A stretch of 64,000 nucleotides of DNA, taken from contig NC_016027.1 of assembly GCF_000182745.2 (NCBI RefSeq), forward strand, positions 871,001-935,000. The letters run 5' to 3'. Positions 21,247 to 30,260 of this stretch are shown here, one piece after another. The translations under genes and the position numbers were made by a program. The first letter of the stretch is position 1. The number at the start of each line of letters is the position of its first letter. The DNA is from Komagataeibacter medellinensis NBRC 3288 (GTDB lineage: Bacteria > Pseudomonadota > Alphaproteobacteria > Acetobacterales > Acetobacteraceae). The notes under the pieces are model-generated. The model had not been told where the DNA came from, made no database searches, and saw only the letters and a list, made by a program, of their open reading frames with translations.

Positions 21247-21954
21247 TCAGCCCGCGCGGCGGACCAGCATCAGCCCGCACCCGAACGCCCGCGCCCGGCC
21301 AAACCCGTGCAGCAGTGCGGGCACGAACAGCGCCGGGTCTTCCACTGCCAGCACGCCCGTCATGTCCACCACGCCAAAGCGGGCCCTGGCCCGGCCCTGC
21401 GCGCGCGGAATGCTCAAGACATCACAGCGTTCAATCTCCGGCGCATCCAACGGCACGAAACCCGTGCGTGCGCCCTGCCGCGCCAGCCATGCGGCCATCA
21501 CTTCAGGCACCACGCGCGCACGCGCCGTGGCGCGTTCGGCCGAGGGCAATGCATGCAACGCGTCCATCACCACATCATGGCGCTGGCTGCGCGTGCGCCC
21601 GGGTGCCTTGCGGTCCTTCTCGGGCGGCTTACGGTCCACCGTGGCGTTGGCACACAGCATGAAGCGCAGCCGGTCGCCCGCCTTCAGCACAGGGGCGAAG
21701 GGACGGCTTTCGATGTCAAAGATCGCGTGCCGGTCCACCGGCGCGCGGGCCGAGAGCACCATGAACTGCCCCGGTGCGGTCTGCCGCCACAAAAAATCCC
21801 GCCTGCGCTCGGGCGTATCGCCAAACAGCGCCCAGAGCAGGTGGTGCGCCGCTCCATGCTGCTGCCCGGCACTGCCGGGTACCAGCAACCGGATAATGGC
21901 CTGCACGGAAGCCTCATGGCGCAACGCCACACGTGACAGGAAGCCTTCGGTCAT
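21247..21954 (-). CDS. cas6e: crRNA endonuclease Cas6e (CasE)
   Basis: Cleaves the precursor CRISPR RNA within each repeat and stays bound to the 3' hairpin as part of Cascade. The 235-residue product has two ferredoxin-like halves, the catalytic histidine region GAAHHLLWALF near residue 37, and the C-terminal glycine-rich loop GFGRARAFGCGLM typical of Cas6 (E. coli: 199 residues). Its start overlaps the end of cas5 by 4 bases. Confidence 0.95.
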   Translation of the reverse strand: MTEGFLSRVALRHEASVQAIIRLLVPGSAGQQHGAAHHLLWALFGDTPERRRDFLWRQTAPGQFMVLSARAPVDRHAIFDIESRPFAPVLKAGDRLRFMLCANATVDRKPPEKDRKAPGRTRSQRHDVVMDALHALPSAERATARARVVPEVMAAWLARQGARTGFVPLDAPEIERCDVLSIPRAQGRARARFGVVDMTGVLAVEDPALFVPALLHGFGRARAFGCGLMLVRRAG

Positions 21955-22736
21955 ATCCCTACCTTCGCGTTACAGTGCAGCACGGCTTCCTCACGCAATC
22001 CGAACTGCCAGCGCGTGCGTGAGAGCGGCTCGTCACGCCGCATTTCGCGCCGGATCACGGGATGGTCGCCGGCATGCGCCGCCACATCGGCCATATCCAT
22101 TACAACCAGCGCGCCTTCATCCGCGCGCGAGTGGCCCGCAAGCTGGTCACGGAACAGGCCGTAGCGTGCATGCATCTGGCTTTCCGGGCCGTTATGCTGG
22201 CGCTCCAGCAGCACGGCGGTAGCGGTTTCCCCTTCTACCACCTGTGGTGCAAGCGGCAGGCCGGGCGGGCACGACCTGCGCCCCAGCGAGGGCGTGAATA
22301 CGGGTTCGCGCATGGCGGCACATATTTCCTCAAGGCTCCAGCGCGGCGCGGCATCACGTACCCACACGGCACCCAGGTGCCAGCTTCCCGTGCGGTAGTC
22401 GCGGCGCGAGAGGATGGTGGCAAGATCATCCCCTGCCTCCGCCAGTTCACGCGCGCGGGTTGCGGGCTGCCAGTTACGGCGCGTGGGGGCACTCTGGGTC
22501 GTGTGATAATCGGTCAGCAACTCGCCAGGGGCATGGCACAGCAGCGCAAGGCCGTAGCCCTGCGCCAGCGCTGCCTGCGCCGCACCATCGGCACGGGTCA
22601 GGCCAAGGCATGCCCCCACCAGCCCCAGCACGGCGGAACGCGCGGGGCGGTCTGCCCCATCACGCCGCTCGCCCACCGCAAGCATGCCGAACGAAGCCAT
22701 GGGGGCCACCATGGCAAATGTCAGGAACCGGCCCAT
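21951..22736 (-). CDS. cas5e: Cascade subunit Cas5e (CasD)
   Basis: Cascade subunit that caps the 5' handle of the crRNA. The 261-residue product begins MGRFLTFAMVAPMASFGMLA, the Cas5 N-terminal beta strand and glycine-rich loop, with SAVLGLVGACLGLTR near residue 34 and LTDYHTTQSAPTRR near residue 73, both conserved in Cas5e. Somewhat longer than the E. coli protein (224). It lies 3 bases downstream of cas7 and overlaps cas6e. Confidence 0.95.
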   Translation of the reverse strand: MGRFLTFAMVAPMASFGMLAVGERRDGADRPARSAVLGLVGACLGLTRADGAAQAALAQGYGLALLCHAPGELLTDYHTTQSAPTRRNWQPATRARELAEAGDDLATILSRRDYRTGSWHLGAVWVRDAAPRWSLEEICAAMREPVFTPSLGRRSCPPGLPLAPQVVEGETATAVLLERQHNGPESQMHARYGLFRDQLAGHSRADEGALVVMDMADVAAHAGDHPVIRREMRRDEPLSRTRWQFGLREEAVLHCNAKVGI

Positions 22737-22739
22737 GGT

Positions 22740-23807
22740 TCAGGCCCGGCAGAAGGTAACAAGATCGGCCAGCGTGGCGCTTTTTGCATCCCCAAGCGCC
22801 ATCTCGCACGTCTCATCAACGCCGGGGCCATACACGCGGGCCAGTTCCGCGCGGAAATCCTTCAGCGCCGTGATGGAAGAGGCCATCAGGTCCTCCCCCC
22901 CTACCGGCCGGGCAAAGGCACCCGCCAGCGTGCGGGGCTGGGCATTGCCCTTTTCCGCCAGCACGTAGCCCGCGCGCGCAAGGGCGGCATAGCTGTTCTG
23001 CTTGCCCGAGGGCGAGACCGTCATCGCCGCTTCCACCAGGGCACCAAGGGCGGCTTCCGCCACACCGGTTTCGCCCTCGCCCCCCAGGTTTGACAGCAGC
23101 AGGTCACGGTTGATGCACAGGTAGAGGTAGAACACACCCGAGCCAAAGCCCGCCTCCCCCAGAAAGCCCGCGCCTGCGTCTTCCTCGCCTTTGTTCAGAT
23201 CGTCTATCGCGGTGTAGTAATCATCCTCCACGGTTACGCGGTGGGTGGTCAAGGCGTGGGCGACCTGCACGGCGGCCTCGCGGTTGAAGGCGGGGGCGCT
23301 GGCCAGCATGCGGCCAAACAGGGCAATGTCGGCCGCCGTATCCGCACGGTGCAGCAGCGTGTCCTGCTCCTTCTTCGGGTCCACCTTTTCGCCCGCCGCC
23401 ATGCGGTCGGCCATGGCCAGCGCCATCTCGCGCTCGGTGGGGGAGATGAACACAAGCTGTTCGGTGCGGGTGGGGTTGCCATCCTTTTCCGGCTTGACCT
23501 TGCCGTACACGCCCGCAATCTCGCGCGCGATCTTGATGGCATCTTTCTCCTTCGTGCCCTTTGCGTGCAGGTGCGCCAGCACTTCCTCGCCCAGGCGCTG
23601 GGTACGCTGGCCCATATGGCCTGCCAGAGCATGGTCAAAGATTTCGGATGTGCGCCATGCCCGCTTGAGCGCCTGCGAGGAAATGCGCAGTCGTGTCACC
23701 CCGCCCACCGTGGCGGTCTTGGGCTTGCCCATGTCATCGCGGTTGACGTTGGAAGGCGGGTAGAAGGTCAGGAGATGAAGCTGGATGAAGCGGCTCAATG
23801 GTAACAT
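22740..23807 (-). CDS. cas7e: Cascade backbone subunit Cas7e (CasC)
   Basis: Forms the six-copy helical backbone that binds the crRNA spacer. The product has the conserved N-terminal SRFIQLHLLTFYPPSNVNRDDMG (shown in part: NRDDMGKPKTA), then RLRISSQALKRAWR and GQRTQRLGEEV. An ATG at 23807 gives 355 residues, but the family start (MSxFI-) and an AAGGA at the right distance point to a TTG at 23798 as the more likely start. The 111-base gap to cas11 is the largest inside the cas8e-cas2 run and holds an inserted intergenic repeat. Confidence 0.96.
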   Translation of the reverse strand: MLPLSRFIQLHLLTFYPPSNVNRDDMGKPKTATVGGVTRLRISSQALKRAWRTSEIFDHALAGHMGQRTQRLGEEVLAHLHAKGTKEKDAIKIAREIAGVYGKVKPEKDGNPTRTEQLVFISPTEREMALAMADRMAAGEKVDPKKEQDTLLHRADTAADIALFGRMLASAPAFNREAAVQVAHALTTHRVTVEDDYYTAIDDLNKGEEDAGAGFLGEAGFGSGVFYLYLCINRDLLLSNLGGEGETGVAEAALGALVEAAMTVSPSGKQNSYAALARAGYVLAEKGNAQPRTLAGAFARPVGGEDLMASSITALKDFRAELARVYGPGVDETCEMALGDAKSATLADLVTFCRA

Positions 23808-23811
23808 CCTT

Positions 23812-23893
23812 GTTTTTTGGTAATGTTCGGGAAGAAATTTTTTAAATTGAAGTATTCTCGAATATTTTTGAAAAAACTTCACCAAAAAATTCT
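23812..23893. terminator. Double-hairpin intergenic repeat inside the Cascade operon
   Basis: An AT-rich, decayed copy of the repeat seen at 32723, 43938 and 60025, recognisable by GTTTTTTGGTAA at one end and TTGAAAAAACTTCACCAAAA at the other. Every other copy lies between convergent transcription units; this one lies between cas11 and cas7, both read leftward. It ends only a few bases upstream of the cas7 ribosome binding site. Confidence 0.65.
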
Positions 23894-23918
23894 TTCTTTT
23901 TTGAATAATGCTTTGGGT

Positions 23919-24467
23919 TCAGCTATCCGTTGCCATCGGGCCAGCGTTCCAGTACTGGTACACCCATTCACGGCGTATCCACTCGGCCCTCACGTCATCA
24001 TGCGTGCCCTCACGCGGCCACAGCAGCAGCGCATGCGCAAGGTCGGTCACGTTGACCGCCCCGCCCGCCAGCACCACCAGGCGCCGGAAGCCACGCAGGC
24101 ATTCATCATACGTGCGGGCATCAAGCAGACGGCGGAAGCGGATCGGCTTGCACAGGGTTGTTGCCGCATCCTTCATGTCAACCGGGCCAATCTGGCGGGC
24201 CAGACGCATGGCGGGCGTATCGGTGCGCACATGCGCCACCACACCCGCCACCAGCGCCATGCGGGCAATGGCATTTTCGCCCTGTGCCGCGCAGCGTTGC
24301 GCCAGCATCTGGGTTTCCGGCTCGAACAGCGCTTCGGTCACGCTACCGCAGTGGCGCAGGCGGGCCAGTGTTGCCCGGTCTCCGGGGCGTTTTCTTTCCG
24401 GGTCCGGCTGCAGTTCATGCCACCATGTGGCTACCTGCCGGGCTGTTGCCCTGTCATCACGCCGCAT
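23919..24467 (-). CDS. cas11: Cascade small subunit Cas11 (Cse2/CasB)
   Basis: Two copies form the inner belly of Cascade and hold the displaced DNA strand. The 182-residue, mainly helical product starts MRRDDRATARQVATWWHELQ, has RPGDRATLARLRHCGSVTEAL near residue 25 (a conserved Cse2 block), and RFRRLLDARTYDECLRGFRR near residue 125. The ATG at 24467 shares its A with the cas8e stop codon (TGATG), indicating translational coupling. Confidence 0.94.
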   Translation of the reverse strand: MRRDDRATARQVATWWHELQPDPERKRPGDRATLARLRHCGSVTEALFEPETQMLAQRCAAQGENAIARMALVAGVVAHVRTDTPAMRLARQIGPVDMKDAATTLCKPIRFRRLLDARTYDECLRGFRRLVVLAGGAVNVTDLAHALLLWPREGTHDDVRAEWIRREWVYQYWNAGPMATDS

Positions 24468-26110
24468 CAGGCACCCTTTCGTGCTGTCTTGGTTTTTGTC
24501 TTTACCGGCACCGGCAGGGCCAGCATGTTCAGCAGCCCGACACCTTCCTTGCTGGTACCGGCAACTGCGGTGAACAGCCGCGTGCGTGCCCAGGCGCAGG
24601 CCTGTGCCCGTGCTGGATCCGTGTCGGGTTCCAGCTTCACGGTCGCATCGAACTGCCTGCGCGCCGCCTGCCCCAGCATGCCCAGCCACGCCCGTTTCAG
24701 CGCCATGTCGTCGCTGCCTTCGCGCGAACCGCTGCGTAGCGTATTGAAAAAACCCGTTTCCGTATCCAGCCAGAACCGCTCACGCACATTGGCCAGCAGC
24801 GTGACATCGACCGAAACGGTGCCTTTGCCCGCCAGTGCATCACGCACGCAACCGCGCAGGATATCGGCCACCAGCACCGCAGCGCCCACGCAGTCCCGCG
24901 CCAGGTCATCCAGCGCGTCCCGCATGTCGGCACCCTGCGTACCGGGCAGCGGCATTTCGCTTTCCACAAAGCCGCGGGCCTTCATGTTGTCCATATCAAA
25001 GCCTGCGGCCAGCAGGCGGGCTGTGTCCAGCAGCCCGATCTCCACTGCCCGTGCGTTGCGCCAGTCGGCCACGCAACTGGCAGGCAGGCGGTTGGTGTCG
25101 GTGCTGCTGACCACCACGCCGGTCCAGTGCCGGTAGCCAATGCCGCCGGGCTGAGGGTGGACGGCCAGCCATTCCGTTGTGGCCTTCTGCCGATAGCGTG
25201 GCGTGAGCGGGTGGATGACCGCCCCACCATAGGGCTGCCCGATCCAGCCCGCGTATTTGGGGCCATAGGGCCGCTGCCGCCAGCTAGTGACCAATACGTC
25301 ATCAACCCGGCCGGTCAGGTCACAGGGCGCGCCCTGTGCCGGTGCAAAATCCAGCCGGATGCGCCGTGGCATGCCCCACCAGCACTGTAACGCATGGGCG
25401 TTGACGCCTTCACGCACGACGCCTTTATTGCCAGAAGCAATGGTGGGGGCCATCCATGGAAAAATACGGGACATAGCAGCCGGGTCCGCGGCACTGCCGC
25501 AGGGCACGTTTGCCCACGCCACGGCCCACAGCCCTGCCCCTTCCTCTGGCAGGACCAGCGTGGTCAGCGGGCCGCCGCCGCGCAGGCCGGTCATGTTGCC
25601 CGCCCCGCCGCTGGGTGCCCATGACTGGAGCGTAAACAGCGCCATGGCCGCCGCCCCGCGTCCCAACCGCCCGACCTGCGCGCGGTGCACGAACAGGTCG
25701 GCATTGCGCTTTATGGTACTCTCCCCCGGTGCATCGATCAGCAACCGTTCGACGGGTTCCGACCCGCTCTGCAGATCCTCATGGTCCTGCATGAAGCGTG
25801 GCCCCGGCCCATCCAGCCAGAAGGCGGGAACAAGGGGAGCAAAGGCGGCATCGAGCGCCGCAACGGTGGGCGGCTGGCACCAGCGCTGGCCCCATGCCCT
25901 GTGATCGGCTGGCGGGCAGGCGGTGGCCAGCAGGCCGATCAGGAATTCAAGGGAGGCAATGCGGAAATCGGCACGGGGCCAGTCAAAATCTATGATCGGG
26001 TCATTTTCCAGCCCCGCCACGATCTGGGCCGGGCGGATCAGACTGCGGGCCCCGGACCTGTGGCGCACCGGCAGCCATGGGTCTGAAATGAGGTTTAGGG
26101 GTTGGGTCAT
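24467..26110 (-). CDS. cas8e: Cascade large subunit Cas8e (Cse1/CasA)
   Basis: Recognises the PAM and recruits Cas3. The 547-residue product starts MTQPLNLISDPWLPV, with the L1-loop region STIKRNADLFVHR near residue 135, GGGPLTTLVLP near residue 180 and a C-terminal helical bundle. Length is near the E. coli value (502). It is the first gene of the compact cas8e-cas2 run. The ribosome binding site is weak. A 460-base spacer with hairpins and decayed repeats separates it from cas3. Confidence 0.95.
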   Translation of the reverse strand: MTQPLNLISDPWLPVRHRSGARSLIRPAQIVAGLENDPIIDFDWPRADFRIASLEFLIGLLATACPPADHRAWGQRWCQPPTVAALDAAFAPLVPAFWLDGPGPRFMQDHEDLQSGSEPVERLLIDAPGESTIKRNADLFVHRAQVGRLGRGAAAMALFTLQSWAPSGGAGNMTGLRGGGPLTTLVLPEEGAGLWAVAWANVPCGSAADPAAMSRIFPWMAPTIASGNKGVVREGVNAHALQCWWGMPRRIRLDFAPAQGAPCDLTGRVDDVLVTSWRQRPYGPKYAGWIGQPYGGAVIHPLTPRYRQKATTEWLAVHPQPGGIGYRHWTGVVVSSTDTNRLPASCVADWRNARAVEIGLLDTARLLAAGFDMDNMKARGFVESEMPLPGTQGADMRDALDDLARDCVGAAVLVADILRGCVRDALAGKGTVSVDVTLLANVRERFWLDTETGFFNTLRSGSREGSDDMALKRAWLGMLGQAARRQFDATVKLEPDTDPARAQACAWARTRLFTAVAGTSKEGVGLLNMLALPVPVKTKTKTARKGA

Positions 26111-26142
26111 TTAAATAGACATTTCCAGAGAAATATTCCAAA

Positions 26143-26295
26143 ACTCTGGCTGCCAGTTGCAGCTGGCAACCAGAGTCCGATTACACAAGCGCCTGAGGCG
26201 CGTAGTCTAATCTGACAAACGTGTACCGCACGTTACGCACCTTTCCTGATTTCTTTGCCGCCACGCAGGGCTTTCGCCCGGCGTGGCTTTTCTTT
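26143..26295 (+). ncRNA. Structured intergenic stretch, possible small RNA
   Basis: The gap between cas8e and cas3 contains a strong hairpin at 26143-26176 (ACTCTGGCTGCCAG paired with CTGGCAACCAGAGT), smaller hairpins at about 26190-26202 and 26219-26234, and a terminator-like hairpin (GCCACGC/GCGTGGC) followed by TTTTCTTTTT at 26287-26296. On the plus strand this has the layout of a roughly 150-base small RNA. Read leftward instead, the first hairpin with its TTTT could act as an attenuator before cas8e. No known RNA family is recognised and no open frame is evident. Confidence 0.35.
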
Positions 26296-26502
26296 TTAGC
26301 GACATTTCCCATCCAGCGGAAACCGATTTTCTTCTTTTAATACCTCAAGACTTGTTTCTTAACAAGAATTCTAATCAAGTTATTGTTTTTAATGTATAAA
26401 ATTTTCAGGAAATTATGCTCTTTTTTGAACGAAGCTACCAAAAAAGCAGATGTTTGCCCTATCATCCATTGGGAAACGGCATGCCCCATGCGACAGGACA
26501 TG

Positions 26503-26595
26503 CCGTATCCATCCCTGCATATGCGGGGAACCCCAACCATCTGATACTACAACAGATACCACAAGACGGTTCATCCCGCCGGGGCGGGAACGACC
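26503..26595 (-). repeat. Decayed two-repeat mini-array between cas3 and cas8e
   Basis: Two repeat-like sequences, about 26503-26531 (TCCATCCCTGCATATGCGGG then GAACC) and 26567-26595 (CGGTTCATCCCGCCGGGGCG then GGAACGACC), start about 62 bases apart, matching the CRISPR period and the orientation of arrays 2 and 3. They enclose a 35-base spacer-like stretch. The second overlaps the end of cas3: its TGA stop lies in the GATGAACCG part of the repeat. Transcribed leftward, it would follow cas3 directly. Confidence 0.7.
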
Positions 26596-29282
26596 CGCAG
26601 ACCATAATGCGGGTCATAATGAACCACAACTGCCTCCCCTTTCTCATTACAGGCATCTCCCTCCATGCCCGCTTTCCCCTGCCGGAGCACAAGCAGCAGG
26701 AACTGCCCGTCCGCCTCACGCTCCCACCGTGGCCAGCCTGCGCGGGCGGCGGCCACGGCGTGCGCCAGCCCCGCCGCCACCGGGCAGGCGGCAAGGGCAT
26801 GCTGCGCCACCGACACTTCGGACAGCGCCCACGCCCGCCGCCGCTCGGATAACGGAGCCAGACTTTCATCCTGAATGGCGGCCCACGGGCAGACATCCGC
26901 GCCCTGCATCACGGCAAGGCGCACGGTTACGTAGCGCCGCTCCTGCAGGCGGGTGGAGATGCGGGTTTCACGGTCCCAGCCACCACTTTCGGGCACGTAA
27001 CCCATTTCGTAATTCAGCACATGGCTACGTGCCAGACCGGATGCGGCAAGACCGTGACCCTGCGCCACGCTGCTGTCCTGTTCCAGCCCGGCGGGGGTAT
27101 CCGCCGCATTACCAGCTTCCTCGATCAGGTCGCGGATGTGTTCAGGGCTGCTGATGGCCCCGTGTTTTTCCAGCGCCCGCGCCGTGCGCCACAATATGGC
27201 GGGGTCGCGATATACCGCCGCCGTGCCAGGCAGCACGCGCCGCAGCCAGTTGCGGTCCGGCGCGGCTACAGGCTCGGGTGCGAAAAGGCAGAGTTCCTCG
27301 CGGTCCACCGGCCGCTCCCTGCGGGCATGGCGGCGCAGGCGGCCCGCGCGCTGGATGATCAGGTCCATGGGCGCCAGATCCGTGCACAGGACATCAAAAT
27401 CTACATCCAGTGACTGCTCGATTACGGGGCTGGCCACCACAACACCCGCCCGGCCAGCGGGCGTGCCGTCACGGCCAAAACGCGCCAGCACCGTGCGCTC
27501 GATGGCCAGCCGGTCCACCATGGCGAAGCGGGCATGAAATACCGTGGCCTTGATCCCCTGTTCATGCAGGGCCTTTGCTGCTGCAATAACGTCATCCACC
27601 GTATTGCGCACCCAGGCCACGGCGGCCCCCTGCCCCGCCGCATCAGCAACCACCCGCATCACGGATGCAACACCATCCAGCCGCCGCACGGCAATGCGCC
27701 GTGCAAGGCCGGGGCGTGGGGCACAGGGCAGTTCCCGCACCCCCTCTCGCCCCGCAAGGGTTACGAGCGGATAAGAAGTGGCAGAAAGGGGTGCCGTTTC
27801 CCCCTGCCCCAACCCGGCCCTGAATGCCGCCACCAGTTTGTGGCGCACTTCATGGGTCAGTGTTGCGGAAAGCAGGATGGCCGATCCCCCCATGGCGGCA
27901 TGGAAGCGCAGCAGGGCGGTCATTTCCGCCTGCATGTAGGGATCATAGGCATGGCATTCATCCACCAGCAGCACCTTGCCCGCCAGCCCCGCCTGCCGGA
28001 TGGTAGCGTAGCGCACCGGCAATACGGCCATCAGCGCCTGGTCAATCGTGCCCACGCCCACCTGCGCCAGCAGGGCGCGTCGCGCTTCGCTGCCCAGCCA
28101 GGCGGCACAGCCGATCTCGGCGGCATCAGCACGCTCGGGTGTTATGGCCGCGCGGTCCAGCGCATCATCGGGGGCCAGAATGGCAGCAAAGCGCGGGTCC
28201 AGTGCCGCGCGGCCATGCGCCAACGCCAGCGACGGATGCGCGGAAGGCTGGAACAGCCCGCGATACGCCACCGCCATCCGGTCGAACATGGCATTGGCGG
28301 TTGCCATAGTGGGCAGCGCCACGAACAGCCCCGTGGCCCGTCCTGCCGCCATCAGCCGGTGGGCCGCCACCAACGCGGCCTCGGTCTTGCCGGAACCGGT
28401 CATGTCCTCAATCACCACCAGCGCCGGGCCTGCGGGCAGGTGGAGCGTCTCCATCAACGCCTGCACCGGCGAGGGCGTGACGACATGCGCGAACAGGTGC
28501 CCGATACCCTGAAATGGCGCAATGGCAACAGGGGCCAGCCCCGCCCGGGCAATGGCCGCCTGCGCGCGGGGCACCGCGTGGTTCCACCAGTAGCCTGCCA
28601 TGTCGCGCACTTCATGTGGCGTGACATAGGGAAACCATTTCTGATTTGAACCAATCCAGTCGGCCTTGTTCGTCAGCCCCGCCAGCCGCCATTCCAGTTG
28701 CAGCAGATCCCCAAGCGTGGCGCAGGGCGGAATGGGGGGTGGGCGGAACACATCAAGCAGCAGCCCGATCAGGGCACGGGCATGGGCGGCCAGCGGTGTA
28801 TTGCGGATATGGCGGGCCCTGCGCATCTCCACCCCAAGGGGCTGGCCATGATGGGCCGCGATGGCGCGCCACAGACGGAGCCTGTCACCGGGGGACCAGT
28901 CATTGCCATCTTCATCCGTGCCGAACAGGGGGGCGAGTTCATCGGCGCAGACATGGGCAAGCAGCAGCAGGCCATCGGCATCATGACGGGTCTGCACCAC
29001 GCTGTCTGGGCATGCCCCCAGCACCTGCGTAGGCCAGCATGCCGGCTCCCTGGCCTGAAAAGCGGGTGCCAGCTTGCCAATATCATGCAGCGCCACAAGC
29101 AGTGCGATCTGCTGCCGGTCCAGCCCCATCTGCCCGCTACCCGGCAGCAGGGCGGCCACCGCCGCAACATCCAGCATATGAGCAGGTAGGGGGTGCATGG
29201 CGGCGGCCCCCTGCCCTTCGGCCCCATCCGGTCGGGCCTTTCCCCAAAAAAACGCCAGCCCCTGTTCGTCCTGATCCGGCAC
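26571..29282 (-). CDS. cas3: CRISPR-associated helicase-nuclease Cas3 (type I-E)
   Basis: Unwinds and degrades target DNA after Cascade binding. The N-terminal HD nuclease domain has PLPAHMLDVA and ALHDIGKLAPAFQ, and AIAAHHGQP. The SF2 helicase shows Walker A DMTGSGKTEAAL, the DEAH-like VDECHAYD, LLSATLT, and motif VI QRAGRLRRH, followed by a C-terminal domain. The frame is open to a GTG at 29366, but the GTG at 29282 (VPDQDEQGLAFFWGKA) has an AAGGTGAA upstream and fits the family start, giving 903 residues (E. coli: 888). The last residues VVPAPAG are encoded inside a CRISPR-repeat-like sequence. Array 3 lies just upstream. Confidence 0.95.
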   Translation of the reverse strand: MPDQDEQGLAFFWGKARPDGAEGQGAAAMHPLPAHMLDVAAVAALLPGSGQMGLDRQQIALLVALHDIGKLAPAFQAREPACWPTQVLGACPDSVVQTRHDADGLLLLAHVCADELAPLFGTDEDGNDWSPGDRLRLWRAIAAHHGQPLGVEMRRARHIRNTPLAAHARALIGLLLDVFRPPPIPPCATLGDLLQLEWRLAGLTNKADWIGSNQKWFPYVTPHEVRDMAGYWWNHAVPRAQAAIARAGLAPVAIAPFQGIGHLFAHVVTPSPVQALMETLHLPAGPALVVIEDMTGSGKTEAALVAAHRLMAAGRATGLFVALPTMATANAMFDRMAVAYRGLFQPSAHPSLALAHGRAALDPRFAAILAPDDALDRAAITPERADAAEIGCAAWLGSEARRALLAQVGVGTIDQALMAVLPVRYATIRQAGLAGKVLLVDECHAYDPYMQAEMTALLRFHAAMGGSAILLSATLTHEVRHKLVAAFRAGLGQGETAPLSATSYPLVTLAGREGVRELPCAPRPGLARRIAVRRLDGVASVMRVVADAAGQGAAVAWVRNTVDDVIAAAKALHEQGIKATVFHARFAMVDRLAIERTVLARFGRDGTPAGRAGVVVASPVIEQSLDVDFDVLCTDLAPMDLIIQRAGRLRRHARRERPVDREELCLFAPEPVAAPDRNWLRRVLPGTAAVYRDPAILWRTARALEKHGAISSPEHIRDLIEEAGNAADTPAGLEQDSSVAQGHGLAASGLARSHVLNYEMGYVPESGGWDRETRISTRLQERRYVTVRLAVMQGADVCPWAAIQDESLAPLSERRRAWALSEVSVAQHALAACPVAAGLAHAVAAARAGWPRWEREADGQFLLLVLRQGKAGMEGDACNEKGEAVVVHYDPHYGLRVVPAPAG

Positions 29283-29438
29283 GGCTTCACCTTTTTTCCG
29301 TATTGCCAGTAGAGGCTGGAGAGCAAGATACCGGAGGGGTCTTGCCCAAAAGCATGTCAAAATCACAGGTCAGGCTTCTGCCTTCCGGGACGTGTGGCAT
29401 TCCTGCACAGCGGCCTGCCCTTTTTTTGCTGCGCAGGG

Positions 29439-30260
29439 CCGTTTAGCCCTGCGGGTGCGGGGAACACCACCGCCCAGTTGCTTGTCCGTGATACCCAGAC
29501 GGTTCATCCCCGCGCGTGCGGGGAACACCACGACCACGTCGGGCAGCAGTTCCGGCACGACGGTTCATCCCCGCGCGTGCGGGGAACACGAGCCACACAA
29601 CAATTACAACCGGCACTACTACGGTTCATCCCCGCGCGTGCGGGGAACACGTTCTGCGGCCAGTTTGCGGGATGATCGGGGTCGGTTCATCCCCGCGCGT
29701 GCGGGGAACACCTCCAAATGGAGCCGACAAACCGCAATATTGCCGGTTCATCCCCGCGCGTGCGGGGAACACAAATCATCGGAAATTTTTTCCTGTCCGG
29801 TCTGCGGTTCATCCCCGCGCGTGCGGGGAACACAGGGTATGTGGCGAATGACGGGAACGGTGCACCGGTTCATCCCCGCGCGTGCGGGGAACACTCTGAT
29901 ATAGACGCGAGGACATTCCCCAGCGTCGGTTCATCCCCGCGCGTGCGGGGAACACTCTGCCGCCACCTGTGTGGACACCCACGGGCGCGGTTCATCCCCG
30001 CGCGTGCGGGGAACACGCCATATGAGCGGGTTGGACAAAGATACGCCGCGGTTCATCCCCGCGCGTGCGGGGAACACGCATTGCCACGCATGGAAATGCC
30101 CGAATTGATCGGTTCATCCCCGCGCGTGCGGGGAACACTTCTTTGGCCCGATACCAGGTGAGCGTTCCGTCGGTTCATCCCCGCGCGTGCGGGGAACACG
30201 AGGCACCTGTAGGTGCTGGCAAGTCGGTAATCGGTTCATCCCCGCGCGTGCGGGGAACAC
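29439..30260 (-). CRISPR. Type I-E CRISPR array 3 (14 repeats, 13 spacers), upstream of cas3
   Basis: Repeats of 29 bases begin at 29439 (degenerate: CCGTTTAGCCCTGCGGGTGC), 29500, 29561 and every 61 bases to 30232, with 32-base spacers. On the plus strand each reads CGGTTCATCCCCGCGCGTGC then GGGGAACAC, the same as array 1. The leader is at the right and transcription is leftward, toward cas3. The trailer-end repeat lies about 157 bases before the chosen cas3 start. Confidence 0.99.

Noticed and set aside
26405-26450. Another copy of the double-hairpin intergenic repeat
   Set aside because: Only a short stretch (CTTTTTTGAACGAAGCTACC-like) resembles the family; too weak to annotate.
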